A stretch of 64,000 nucleotides of DNA, from positions 71,408,784-71,472,783 of the forward strand of contig CM070910.1 in assembly GCA_036417435.1 (NCBI GenBank). Direction: 5' to 3'. Positions 24,221 through 36,200 of the stretch are shown piece by piece. Under the pieces are notes generated by a model. That model had not been told where the DNA came from and searched no databases. It worked only from the letters and a program-made list of their open reading frames with translations. The translations under genes were made by a program, and so were the position numbers. Each line of letters opens with the position of its first letter. Within the stretch, counting starts at the first letter, position 1. Source of the DNA: Inia geoffrensis. Its lineage: Eukaryota > Chordata > Mammalia > Artiodactyla > Iniidae.

Positions 24221-27200
24221 AATAGCTGAGACGAATCTCCTTTTCAAGTGACCTTGAGCAATCAAAGACGCTCCTCTGGGATCCAGAGAAAGTTGGGGGT
24301 TGTTACTCCCTGCTCAACCCCCCACCCCCGAGTTTGCCTTTCTAGTCCTCTTGACTTCACTCGCACACAACCCACTGGAGAAGTCTCAGTGATAAATTAC
24401 GGAGTCGCTTAGGCGTGGCCATGCCTTTCTCCCCTAACATGTCCCTTCCTCGGATGACTCTGAACTCGGAGTGGAATCCGTTTCCCTCTCGGATCCCCGT
24501 GACAGAGCCTCGCTCACTCAAGCCAGGCGAGCCCAGCGGCTGCTGGAAAATCGGGGCTGCAGCGGGCGCGCGGCTTCAAGCGCGCTGCTTCCCGAAGCTG
24601 CCAGGATACTGATTTATGCTCCAGCCGCTCGCAAGAACCCCAACGCTTTGGCTGAGTTAATTTTTGTCAATTGTTCCTCATCACACTGAGATAGTTTGCA
24701 GCTTGAGGCGTGTTTTATTTATCACCTTGCACATTTGAAATACAGTCAGACATAAAAATAACTGACTCTGGGACTCTGGCGCAATATTGGAGCCGTCGGG
24801 GAATAATTTGGCTAACTGACTTGGACGTTTCACCTTCTAAACAGAAATGCAACTCTCAGTCAAACTGTAAATCAGATTGTCTTTGCAAATGGGGGGGGGG
24901 GAAGCACGGAACCCAGGAGGGAACGGAAACAAAATGAAAGAAAACGCAGGTATTGACCATAGCAAAACGAGCTTCAGACACCCAGACTGGATTTTAATTT
25001 TAGGCGTGGAACCTCATCGAGAATGTGAATTCGTAAATGTTTTACCAGTCGGATCTGCCTTAGGGTTTCTAGGGTACCCCTGGAAACTGGACTGATTTCT
25101 TTATTTCTTTTTACCGTTACTGCTGTTTTTGTTATTAAATAATATATGCTATCTTGGGGGGGTCCTCTTGAAGAGCTCCAATTGTAAAAGTTAACGAGAA
25201 CCGTCTGGGCAGGACAGGGTGGGAGCTCTGGAAACGACCTAAGACTTGGAGAAGGAAACCAGAAATTTCTTGGCACTTTCCATGTTCCCAAATTTCTGTG
25301 AATAAGCAGAAAAGAATCTGATAGTCTTTTCTGCGCCTCAGGCAGTCTTCTCCCCCACCTGTCTGGAAGCCCCCAATAATGAAAGCTCGATACCTTACCG
25401 CCGCACATAGATCGAATGGTCTAAAGCCTGGGCAGGACTGGCCTTCAGTAAGGCAGGATCTGGAAAAGAGAAAACCCACTCAGGCGACCACTCAACAATT
25501 GATCACTTAGGGGAATTCAAAACGCAACCAAATAAAAGTTCTGCCAGGGTGGAGAGCATCTGCTATTATTTTGGCATTATTTCACACACCCCGCACCCCA
25601 GCAAGTAAATTTCATTCTAACACAGCAAAACGAAGATCAGGCAGGAGCATTTCCCTAGCTTCCACAAGGGGAATCTGAAGACGGTTTCCTTGACGTGAAC
25701 CCACAGCGACCTTAAATGTAGGCACCTGCCCCAGTCTTAGGGTATTAAACAAGTAAATATTTGTTTAAACTTCTTTTTGACCAAGACCATTCACATAACA
25801 TGCTTTTAACATTTCTCCAAATAAAATGGAACAGGAGACTGTGACTCTTAAGATCCACAAATTAAAATTAAATTTAAAGATACCAAAGGGGGCTTCAGGT
25901 AGAAAGTGGGAGGGATTATTTTCAAATAACTTTGAAGGTTTAAGAGAAGATACTTTGGTAGTTGATAGTGCTTGGTATCCATACCGAATATATAATATTA
26001 AATTATGACTTCAAACAAAACGTTTCAAAGGCATTAAATAAAATTAAATCTAATATTTTGATGGGGAAAAAGATCAGCAAGTAGCTGGAAATTTTTCTCA
26101 AAAACAAATTATATTGGTGTGGTTTTGACATTTGTGTGATCCAATTCTTAATCTGGTGTTTTTTATATCGACCCCAAACTGGTTTTGCTCAGGTTGACAT
26201 CTCACTTCTTCAGAGCTGGAACTCAGTAAATGCAGCGTGCTCTGCTGACGGGCAACTCCTGTGTTGTGAATAATCCTTTGCCAATAGATGGTCTGATGTC
26301 CTTTTCAGTGTAACCAACTGGGAAATTAAAAGAAAAATGTTTGCCTCTCCACATATTTATTTTTATTTTTGTTTTTTCTTTATTTCTAACACATCAAGAC
26401 GAGTTCTTTCTCTTAGAATCCCAAGCCACAAATTTCTCCTAAAAACGTATATTTCAAAAATCAAATCTACAGGTGTAATACGTACTGTGAACCCTATAAA
26501 ATGCATTTACAATGCGGACTTAAAGAAAGAAATTTATAACTTTCATATGTACCTTCCTTTTGCAATAGGCAACTGCCATATGTTTCCGACTTCCATATTT
26601 CAGTTTTTCCTGGACATCTGTAGCAGGTAGTGAGTGCTTCTTAAAGTACATTTTATGTAATTTGAGAAGGAACCTGCACCAAAGAGTAAAGGTTAACAGA
26701 AAAAAGCACAAGTCTTTCTAAAAATGCTAGTTATTCAAAATTTACATCACCTATTGTGCTTGGCCTGGATAGCTTTTTTCCTCTCTTTCTTCTTGAGACT
26801 GAATTTGGAAATGCAGTGTTATGTGTGCTGAGAATTCTTTACAAGCAACATTTCCAAAATTTCTAAATGTTTTGGTAAAGATCCTCTTGTTATTACTGTT
26901 CTTTTGCTTGAAGATTCTAGTATGGCTCTTCCTGAAAACCCAGGTTGGAAGTGTATTCCAGTAAGATTATTTTATTTGAGAAAAATTTTAATATTTTTAT
27001 ATCAAAAACGGGGAAAACCTTAAACTCGTTCATTTTTCAGCTATCTTAATTGTTCATCTTACACTCGTTAAAGGATGGAGAAGTTTACACAATTAAAAGT
27101 GAAAACAAAGCAAAACCAAAAGTAATGTAGAAAAGTCAAAGCTTGTTCTCAAATTTTTTGCCCATGTGTTTAAATTCAGGATTCATAATACAATTTTTCA

Positions 27201-28299
27201 ATAGCTCACTTCTTTTTTTGCAGTTCCAGCGCTAGCCTTAAATTAATCTGTTAAAAGTCTTTTCATTCAGCTGAAACTGAAATGCCTCATCTGTCAGTAC
27301 AAAAATATGAATAAATTTCAGCCACATTCTTTATTGTTCGTACTTTCAGCAGATTATATAAATGCCCACAGAATTTTCACTGTTTAATAACTGTGGGTAT
27401 CTACAGATGTGAAATAGGAGAACAGGGCCCAATTTATAGCCAATTAGAGGGTGTAATAATTTGTATAAAAAGCTAAACATCCTACCTAGTTATTGGAGCC
27501 TAAACAGGCACTCAGTTCCCTTTTCAATTCATTTAATTAAACCAGCAGACTCAAGAAAATCTTTGTTTATGGGGAAAAATAGCATTAAATATTTAATTCA
27601 AAGAATATGAAGCTGCATATCTTAAATATCAATTTAAACATCATTTTATAAACCATAAACTATTAAAATGCCCATTAACTATTTAAAGAATATTAATTTC
27701 CCCATTCATTGTCTCAGTTTGATTTATGTCCAAATTGACCTGTTGCAATTCAGCAATGTCCATCTACCCATCTTTGGGTATCCATTTACATCTAGGTGTT
27801 AATTTCATTACCTCCTTGAAGCCAGCTTGTATTTGGATCAGGTACTAGTGATAGAGACAAGTGTTTCCTTCTTGGACATTTCTGTTACTAACCCCTTACT
27901 GTAGTAGTGCCGTCAGAGGAGTGTAGGTCAATGAATGAGGAAGCGAAGGGGGCAGTTTTTCACGCACAGGGTGAAAAATAATTCCAGCATCATCTGGAGG
28001 TAGAGCAGATACTGCTGGAAATTGGACATGAGTGGCGAAGCTCATTCGTCCAGCCGAGTGAGTTTTCTTCTGGATACATTACAAGTTCATTACGTCCTCA
28101 CAGCCCCTCGACTTGGTGGGTCAGGGGCCTCACTTCTCCCTTCCTTTACCTTTCCCTGGAGAACTGGAAGTGGAGGGAGGGAGGGAGTAATGACGACAAG
28201 CTTACCATTAGAGTACACGCCTTTTGCTCTCTCCAAACAGCGCACCTCCCCTAAACCTCACCGAGAATTGAGCATTGATTGAAAAACCAGCACTAAACG
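24221..28299. other. Upstream non-coding region, transposon-free to the eye
   Basis: Moderately GC up to 25.7 kb, then AT-rich. A G11 run lies at 24891-24901. The AT-rich block 27.2-27.9 kb with many TAAT/ATTTA cores has the look of conserved non-coding DNA. No gene or repeat is called. Confidence 0.5.
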
Positions 28300-28640
28300 G
28301 AAACTCTCCGGACCCCAAACTGAGTTTGGGCACTCGGGAGCCCTGAAGAGCACTTCGGTGGGCTGCGCGATTTCTTTGCTATCGAGGCTCGGTCTCAGCT
28401 GATGAGAATACTTAAGAGACTTGTTGTTGGAGGAGGAGAATGGTAAACAATCGCCAACATGTGGGATAGTGATGTGTGTGTGTGCAAATCCACGACAGAA
28501 GCAAGCCGCGAGGAATCGCGGTTCGGGATCGCTTTCTCCACGGGGCCTGGGTTTGCAGCTGCAGCCGGAGACCTGGCAGGAAGGAAGCCCTCGAGAGCGG
28601 AGCGGTCCAGCCCCTGGCCGACTGAATTTACTCCCGTAAA
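28300..28640. promoter_or_regulatory. Small CpG-rich segment
   Basis: A local CpG cluster around 28.3-28.6 kb in otherwise AT-rich DNA. It may be a minor regulatory island; nothing shows transcription. Confidence 0.4.
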
Positions 28641-29929
28641 TTACTCTTTGTAAACTTATACACGTTATAATTTATTGTTTTTATTAACCCAGATCAGAGG
28701 GAGAGGCGAGAAGAATAGCAGGGCAGATAACGAAGAGAGTGGAAGACGGTAAGGGAAGGAAGGGAGGAGAGAGGGAGCCCCAGCCAGCGAGTAAGGTGCT
28801 GCCTGGTGACTCGGCGGCTCTGACGTCCACGCCCCCAATTAGGATGTACCTTCTTCCCAAACTGTTACAAATTAAGGCAGCCAAATAAGTACCCCCCTTG
28901 GTGCTAGGATTGAGCCCTTGCTCACCCCCACTCTCCCGTCTATTTCTGTACTTCTCGCTAGGTTAATCTTCTAGCTAATAATAAAGTTTTTTTTTAATTT
29001 TTATTTTTTAGCGCATGGGAAGGAAGTCCGGATCCCACCTGTTCGGAAACTTGGGGACCACCTGATGCAACTCCCATTCAAGGGCCAAGAACAGACTCTC
29101 TTGTGTGCCAGGGCTCACCTCCTGTGCAATGTCTTGAGTGTGGGAAATTAATCGTAAGGGTTAGAAACTCTTATGGCCACCGTCAAGTGTAAAAGAAAAA
29201 AGAAGTCTATCTAGAGAATGAAATCCTAATGCATAGAATTTTTAAATTCAGAATTTAAAAATAAGTAACTGTTTATAAATACAAGTAGCTACGTCAGGTA
29301 AGTGGAAATAGAAAGCTCTCTCCAAACATATATATGTTACACTATATATAGTGTGAACAGGCTCTAGGCTGAGAAAGCACAGCAGGAACCGACAGAATGC
29401 ATTTTAAAAAAATCTTTTGGAACTGTCTAATTTAAAAATGCACAGAGAAAAATAAGGAAGAGGAACTGACTATGCTTTTCAACGCCCACCCCCCTCCTGC
29501 CATAGTTTTGCTAACTGGCTGGACACAGATTCCACTAGGTACCATTCGCAAGGCTCTTGTGTCCTTCCCTCTCTCCCCGCCCAAGTTCCTGAGAGAAGCC
29601 CACTCTGTTCTTCCCTGGATGACTTTTATTTGAAATAGAGCCGTGCTAGTCATGCCAGAGGCCTGACAGTTTAATTCAGTTTTAATCGTTTCCTTAACAT
29701 AGCTCATACTGGGAACAGACATTTTCTCTCTTAAAGTGACGAGAGGCACACGCTCCCCGGTACACATGCCCACCCATGTTTACACCCTCGCAGGTGCACA
29801 CACGTGCATCCACGCACATACAGGCACGTGCACGGGCGCACCCTGTCGAGTTTTTCTCCCGCCAGTTTGAGCCCTGTCCCCGCTTCCTTTGCTATCTTGA
29901 CTGGCAAAGTGCAAGGCCCTGGCTCGTCT
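28641..29929. other. Upstream non-coding region, nothing recognised
   Basis: Mixed-composition DNA without repeats or gene signals that I can support. Confidence 0.5.
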
Positions 29930-31260
29930 CTGGCACGCGTGTGCCACGCATTTGAGAAAACGCCTCATTAGGGTGGTGGCTTCACCAGCGCTTCGAAGGC
30001 CGAGACTCCGCCAGCCTGCCAAACCCGCCTTCCTTCCCTCAGGCTCCTGGAGAAGCTCGGCTTCCCCTCTCGGGAGCGAAGGTCGGGGGTGAGCTGAGGT
30101 CTGCGACCTTCTGCTTCGTGGGGTCGGGAGCAGCTGGTCCCGCTGGGTCCCGGAGTCTGAGCCGGATTCCATGCGAGCCCAAGGTGGAGAGCGGCGGTGC
30201 GGCTCTATCGCTGTGGTTCCCAAAGCCCAGCCTGGACTTGGACTAAGGAGACCAGAGTTGGTCCTGTCCCGGGCGCCCAGGGCACATCTGGATTATTTTT
30301 AAGGGCCACGTTCTATCTGACATAGTGGATGTGTGTGAGGCCCGGCCTTCCAGCTTGTCTGTGGGGCGCAAGTCCCCGGCGTCCCGAGGGCTGCGCCCCT
30401 CGCTGCCCGGGGTAAAGGAGAAAGAAGCGGTGTAGGGATATAGGAGGCCTTGGGGCCCTGCAGGCCCGTGTAGTCCCTTCTAAATCAGTTTTGAGCTGCG
30501 GGGCCTGTAAACGGACAAGAACCCGTCTACAAAGCAGGCTTTCCTTCTGGAAAACCGCGGTCGTCCCTGGCGGCCTGGGGTTTCACCAAAGGAGCTGTTC
30601 CCCCGGAGTAGGCCTCAGGGCCCCGGCGACTCCACCCTTGGGCCTCAGCGCCTCCACCTCTCCAAGTCCGCAAGGGCAGCTCAGAGGAGCCTCGGGTCGC
30701 TCCTCCTTGGGGCCACTGAAAGCCTGGGCGTGGAGCGGGGCGCTTGGTCCCCGCAGGCTGCGGATGCTGGCTTCAGATGCCCGGGACGCGCGGAGCTCGG
30801 TGGGCAGCCTCCTGCCAGTTCTGCGGCCCTCCCTCCAGCGCATCCCTCCCCACTCCCTGCCCCAGCCCTCCAGGCGGCCTCCTCGCTCTGCCGGGCTTGC
30901 GCCTGTCTTCGGGCAGGCTTCAGAAACCAGGTTTGCGCTTACTTTTAAGGCTGTACTACCCGCCTAAGTCGCCGCGGACTCTGGAGGTCCACCTAGGTCC
31001 CGACCGCTCCAGACCGTTCGCAAAGCCATTTTTTGCAAATGCAAAACACCCTCTCCCAGTTGAGTCTGGTTCTCAATCTTTTAAAAGAGGCCTCCTCTTC
31101 AGGTTTTTAGGGAGTCGTGTTTGACCCTGAGGCTGCTGGGCCCGCCGGGCGGCGCGTGCGGAGACGCCTCTGAGCACCGCCCGCTCTGGTTCCCGCTCTT
31201 CTGGTTTCCTTGGAGGAACCGCGAGTTCCCCCTTGGAGCTACGGTAAAAAGATCGCAGTG
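29930..31260. promoter_or_regulatory. CpG island 1.6-3.0 kb upstream of TBX18 start
   Basis: GC-rich with frequent CpG, separated from the TBX18 promoter island by an AT-rich kilobase (31.3-32.2 kb). The frames at 30491-30967 and on the opposite strand are composition artefacts. It could be an upstream TBX18 promoter or antisense promoter. Confidence 0.6.
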
Positions 31261-32199
31261 GCGAAGCTACCGCCTGAATCACTGTACTGGAAACTAAGAC
31301 AGAAGTAAGATATAATGGGGCAGCCAGCAGTGTGGAGGTTAAACAGAGCGAGGGAGAGAAAACAAAAAACAAACAAAAAACCCTCAATCCTTTGTCGTGT
31401 ATTTTATACCAGAGATTTAAGAGTAATATCCATCATGAGTTTTATTCTACAAAGAGACTTGCTCTATTTACATCACATCCATTACTTTTGTTAATCCAGG
31501 GCAAAAATCGAGTTGAAACTACAAAACAAACTGTACAGATACATGTTAAGTGTTATTCAATTAAAAAGAGGTTTTTTAAAAAATTGTTTTAAAGAAACAT
31601 GTTGGCTCTTTAAAAGCCTGAGAAAAGAAGTAGCTACCTGGCAAAAACAGGGCAAACATGAAGTTACGGTAAATCACAGAGACATTTTCTAAAACTGCAA
31701 TGGAAATTTTATTGCATCTTAAAACTTATTTCACTCTGCGAAGTGTTTAGGGGTCTTAAAGCTAAGTCCTTACCATTAAAGACATAAAAATTAAAATACC
31801 AGGTTTAAATTAGCGATCATTGTTGGAAAGAAATGGGAGACTCCGGAAAGAGCGTGCTTTTTCTGACTGGTTCATATAAAGGACTAAGCAATAATGGGGT
31901 AAAATTTTGCTCTCCTAAATATAAAGGATTTAAACGTATCTTGAATTCCCCCTCCTTCCCCAAGAAAAATCCACGGAGTAAAACAAATAAGTCTAGTGCC
32001 ACGCCCGGCGCAGAGTGGGTGTTACTAAATGAAGAATGTGTCCATGAGAAAAGATGGGCCTGGTGGATGTGAATTCTCCCCACTCCTCAAAATGTTCTGA
32101 GTTGTACCAATATCAAGTGATAAGGGAATGGGACTGGAACTTAAGGTTTCTTGAAAAATTCTTGATATTCTAATGTGGTGATCATTTCGGTTTAAAGCC
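31261..32199. other. AT-rich spacer between CpG islands
   Basis: AT-rich DNA just upstream of the promoter island. No repeat or gene is recognised. Confidence 0.5.
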
Positions 32200-32414
32200 A
32201 GGAGCCTCAGCCTTTGCAGGTCCCGGTGGGGAAAGCTGGAGACTCCCGGGCTGGACTGGCTGTGGGAGGCAGGGAGACTGACCCGGTTCAGGGCCCGGGC
32301 TGGCACTTCCAAGCCAGACGGCGGCGCTTTCCACTCTAGGTTTTTTGAGACCTTGTAAGGAAGTGGGCGCGGGCGGAGCGGAGTCGGCGCCTCCTGATTG
32401 GCTGGCCGTCTCGG

Positions 32415-32424
32415 TGATTGACAG
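32415..32424 (+). promoter_or_regulatory. PBX-MEIS/PREP composite site
   Basis: TGATTGACAG matches the decameric PBX-MEIS/PREP binding site exactly. It lies 14 bp downstream of an inverted CCAAT box, and a second MEIS/TGIF core, TGACAG, lies at 32502-32507. Position in the proximal promoter island supports function, but binding is inferred. Confidence 0.5.
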
Positions 32425-32461
32425 GGCCCCGGACTCCGCCCCCGCCCCTTTATTGACACTA

Positions 32462-32938
32462 ATGAGCAAGTTCTTCCCACCGCTCTCCTGCCTGGAAGTG
32501 CTGACAGATCAAGGCAACAAATTTCAATTACAATCCCTAATTTGTGTCCGCAGAGTGTTTTTTACCCATGTTAGTTCTCTCTGGCGCATCAGTCGAGGCA
32601 GATCTTGGAGCTGCAGGAAGAGGTGGAGGGGGTGGGAGCGAAAGAGTCCATCACTGAGAGAGCGCGCGAGAGACCGAGGGAAGGAAACTTGGCGGGCGCG
32701 TCGCTGGTTCCTGGGATCCCAACACAAGCGCGAGAGAGGAAACGCCAAATTTGTTTTTGCCCGGGCGGGGAAGAGGGCAGATCTGGGCCTTCGGGAGGCC
32801 CCGAGAGTCGTTCAGATTTCGGTAGGGGAAGGAGAGCGAGTGTGTGCGTGTGCCTGCGCTTGTGTATATGAGCGAGGGGCGGGCGCCAGGCGGCGGGGAT
32901 GGCCGAGAAGCGGAGGGGCTCGCCGTGCAGCATGCTAA
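32462..32938 (+). other. Upstream ORF overlapping the TBX18 start, out of frame
   Basis: The ATG at 32462 opens a 158-codon frame that ends at TAA 32936-32938, 40 nt inside the TBX18 CDS and in a different frame. Its Kozak context is weak (C at -3, A at +4). It would be in the mRNA only if transcription starts upstream of 32462. The peptide is basic and low-complexity, with no family resemblance; any role would be in limiting TBX18 translation. Confidence 0.35.
32568..32657 (+). other. Short upstream ORF in the TBX18 5' leader
   Basis: ATG at 32568 opens 29 codons ending at TGA 32655-32657, all before the main start. It is a candidate translated uORF in the 5' leader; no peptide function is suggested. 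Confidence 0.35.
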
Positions 32939-32945
32939 GCCTTAA
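32868..32945 (+). other. Short upstream ORF overlapping the TBX18 start
   Basis: ATG at 32868, 31 nt before the TBX18 ATG, opens 25 codons ending at TAA 32943-32945, overlapping the main frame out of phase. Its context is weak (T at -3). Any transcript that includes the promoter-proximal leader would contain it. Confidence 0.4.
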
Positions 32946-33205
32946 GGCGCACGCCTTCTCCGTGGAGGCACTGATCGGCGCCGAGAAGCAGCAACAGCTT
33001 CAGAAGAAGAGGCGAAAGCTGGGCGCGGAGGAGGCGGCCGGGGCCTTAGATGACGGAGGCTGCAGCCGCGGCGGCGCCGCCGGAGAAAAGGGCTCCTCTG
33101 AGGGAGACGAAGGCACTGCGCTCTCGCCGCCGGCTGGGGCGGCAACCGAGCCCATCCGGAGCTGCGCAGACCTGGAGCGGAGCTGCGGTTCCCGCGGAGC
33201 CGCGG
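32899..33205 (+). CDS. TBX18: TBX18 coding exon 1 (residues 1-102 and part of 103)
   Basis: The start ATG has G at -3 and G at +4, a strong Kozak context, and an in-frame TGA lies at 32869-32871 just upstream, which fixes this start. The exon ends at a GTGAGT donor (phase 1). It encodes the eh1 repressor motif (residues 20-27), the NLS (36-40) and a low-complexity Gly/Ala/Glu/Ser linker. The coding DNA is very CpG-rich and sits inside the promoter island. Confidence 0.97.
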
Positions 33206-36200
33206 GTGAGTCGGCCCCTTCCCGCCTAACTTCCTCCTTAGACGTCCTCTCCCGGTCCCACGGGCCAGTACGGCCGCGGAGAACCTGAACTACTGCGAGT
33301 TGTGGGCGTGCGCGCGCGCGGTGTCCCTGTGCGCCTGGGGCGACTCAGCCATCAGAGCGCTAGCCTGGGTGTCAGGGCGCAAAGCTCGCGCTGCCCTGGA
33401 CGCTCTCGCCGCGCAACTTGGGTCACCCTCCAGACAGTAAAATGCCGCTTTCAGCCCGGTTTCTCAGGCTGCTGCTGCCGCCGCCGCCCACTCACGACGC
33501 GCCCTCAGCAGCTGCAGCTTGCGGCACTCGGCGGTGCAGTTCTGTGCTTTCCGCATCTGCCTCCCTTGAGCTTCCAGCCCCTGGGTGCTCTTTTTTCTTT
33601 CCTAACTTTTAAAAGCATGGGAGTGGGGGGAGCGACGGCATACCCCCACCCCCCGAAACCGAAACGAATGCCTAAACGGTTTGGGCAAACCAGGAAGAGG
33701 GCGGCATATTTGCAAACGTGGTTTCCCGAGGGGTAGCTGAGCGGTTCCCTTGCCTTCCTCTCTTGATTCCCGCTGCCAAGGCCGACGGCGATCGTGGGCT
33801 TGTTTTTCGTGCTCTTCTCTTCTCGCTGCTCCTTTGCTAAGAAGCTCCGGGCGGCCGGGGAGTTTGGCGAGAGCGGTGTTTGAAGAGCTTTCTAGAGGAT
33901 GCCTCCGGCCGGGCCCGAAGCAAGGCGCCTCGGACGCCTATTACGAAGGGAGGCCCAAGTGCTTGGGACTAGGAGCCGGGGCGCCAGGCGCTTTTGCTCC
34001 GTGCTCTCCATGGCGTGGGGTGTGTCGGGGCCTGCACTGCGGATCTGGACTCGGGAACCCATCTCAGGCTCCGTTGGGCATGCATCCCAGACTCCGGCTG
34101 CGGCACAAAACTTATTTTGGGGCCTTGACCGGGCGGACGCAGGGAGGGTGGGGTGGACGCTGGCCGCACGCCTCTGCGGGACTTGAGACTTGGGGACGGA
34201 GAGGGCCCTACTTGAGCGTCGAGTGTCCGTCCCTTTGGCTGGCGGAGAGCGTATTTACCCACCCATGGGCCTGTTTGTTGTAAGGGCCGGATGGCAAGAA
34301 AGCTTCCCCTTTCCTCGCGGTCCTTTTCCTCTCCCCAGCCGCCCTCGGGGGTTCATCTCCCTACCAGGCTTCCCATTTCGAGCCCTCACCGGTTACCCTC
34401 TCTGCCCTTTGCTGCCCAGGCGGCTGTGAGGACGGCTTCCTGCAGGGCGCTTCCCCACTGGCATCCCCAGGAGACTCCCCGAAGGGGTCCCCGGTGCCCG
34501 CCCTGGCCCGGCCTGGGACCCCGCTGCCCTCGCCGCAGGCCCCGCGGGTGGATCTGCAGGGAGCTGAGCTCTGGAAGCGCTTTCACGAGATCGGCACAGA
34601 GATGATCATCACCAAGGCCGGCAGGTAAAGGGCACGCTGGCGCGAACGGCCCCGGCTCTGGCCTCACCCCACCCTTTGGTGGGTTGGGAAGAAGGACCTG
34701 CCAGAGCGGTGGGGTCTCTCGTTAGCAGTTTCTGCAGACAAGGCCCCGGGTAGTGGTTCATTTTTGACACTGGCTTTGCCTACCTAACCTGGAGTGCAGT
34801 CGGCCGGCGAGGGACACAGCCCGGCTGTCCTCTCGTTGGATGCTAAGGAGAAAATCGCTGTCGCCGCGGAGGCGGTAACGGTTACTGTTGATAATCTGCA
34901 TGCAGGGTAGTTATAGATTCGTGATCATACTTCATATCTGTTCAGGCATTTATTTAGGCTTTAGTTATGTTTCTGAAATTAAGGAACAGATTATCCACCC
35001 CTCCCCCTGTTTTTAAAAAAACGCAGTTTACTCTTTAGCAAACTATCGTTTGCTTTTTCGGGTTCGAAACTTCCAGTTGGTTCTTTATCAAAAGATTTGC
35101 TGGCAGTATGAGAATGTGATGTGTTACGCTATTTTGATATTAGATTAGGATGAAAATTAGTGGAATCACCAGTAATACATGCTTAATCCCTGCAAAAACA
35201 ACTGCCCCGATTTTAAAAAACCATTCTTTTTATAGATTCACAGTTACGTGATTACTTTTTTTTGCTAAATGAAATCCAACAAATTAGCCTAAATTTGCTG
35301 AGGAATACCAAAAAAATTTGTAAGTTATATCTATTTTTTTGAAAGTGTGAAATTTGCACATCCATCAGTTAGTAAAATAAATTGATTTGTTGCACAAATC
35401 ATGTTAATGTGAGGGAGGGACAGAAATATTTGCGTTTTAGAGTTTTCAGTTCATTTAGTGCAGTGAAATTGGTGAATACTGTCTTCCTTAAAAGAAACTT
35501 TAAAAAGCACACACAACTCTTTCAGGGAGTACACATGGCAAAAACCTGGATAGCATAAAAGCATCCAAACTTATTAGAAATTACAAAAACATATTTTATT
35601 GAATCCATATGCTACCTTCTACATTTTCACAGAGCTTTTTATTAATGATCCAAATTCAATCTTCAACAACACAAAGCAACAGTTGTCTTATAAAGGATGT
35701 AGTTAAAGACCTTTACTCTTTATCTTACAGGTGCACTGAAATAACACTAAAACAGCCAGTGTATTAAACTCTTCTCATGCCTAGTTAGGAATAATGGACT
35801 TTCTTTTCTCTGGAAGTGGTCTTTAATGGCTTTATTGTTATAGGAAACATTTCTGGTAAATAACAGTACTAAAATTTGTGTTATAAGGTTAAATTAGCAA
35901 AAATTAGATTAACCGGAAGGGTCCTAGACATAAATCATTAGATGAAAGTTGTTTTTTTTTTTTAAAAGAGAACTGCTTTATTTGTTTTTTTATATACAAT
36001 AATTTGCTATTGTATTCCTTGCTGCTGTGCCCTTTTTAAAAGATAGCTGTGTGTATTTTAGCATCTCCTTTTATATGCATCTCCGGGAAGCCAAGAGAAG
36101 TGTGGATTTTCATTTATTTTAATTAGCAAATTTTGAGTAAGTGTGGTTAAATAAGAAAGTATTTTCAGGGTATGGTGGGGGAAGGAATGATTTGGCAAAT

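Larger units (their letters stand above)
32200..34900 (+). promoter_or_regulatory. TBX18: TBX18 promoter CpG island
   Basis: CpG dinucleotides are frequent from about 32.2 kb through exon 1, intron 1 and exon 2, in sharp contrast with the AT-rich flanks. GC boxes lie at 32437-32448, an inverted CCAAT box (ATTGG) at 32397-32401, and no convincing TATA box is visible. The transcription start cannot be fixed from sequence; a start between about 32.3 and 32.8 kb is inferred. Confidence 0.85.

Noticed and set aside
29780..31124. Frames of 126-158 codons in the 30-31 kb CpG island
   Set aside because: Same GC-content artefact; no splice sites or family resemblance link them to TBX18 or another gene.
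32605..32871. An 88-codon frame in phase with TBX18, possible N-terminal extension
   Set aside because: It begins at TTG, not ATG, and ends in TGA at 32869-32871 before the TBX18 ATG, so it cannot extend the protein.
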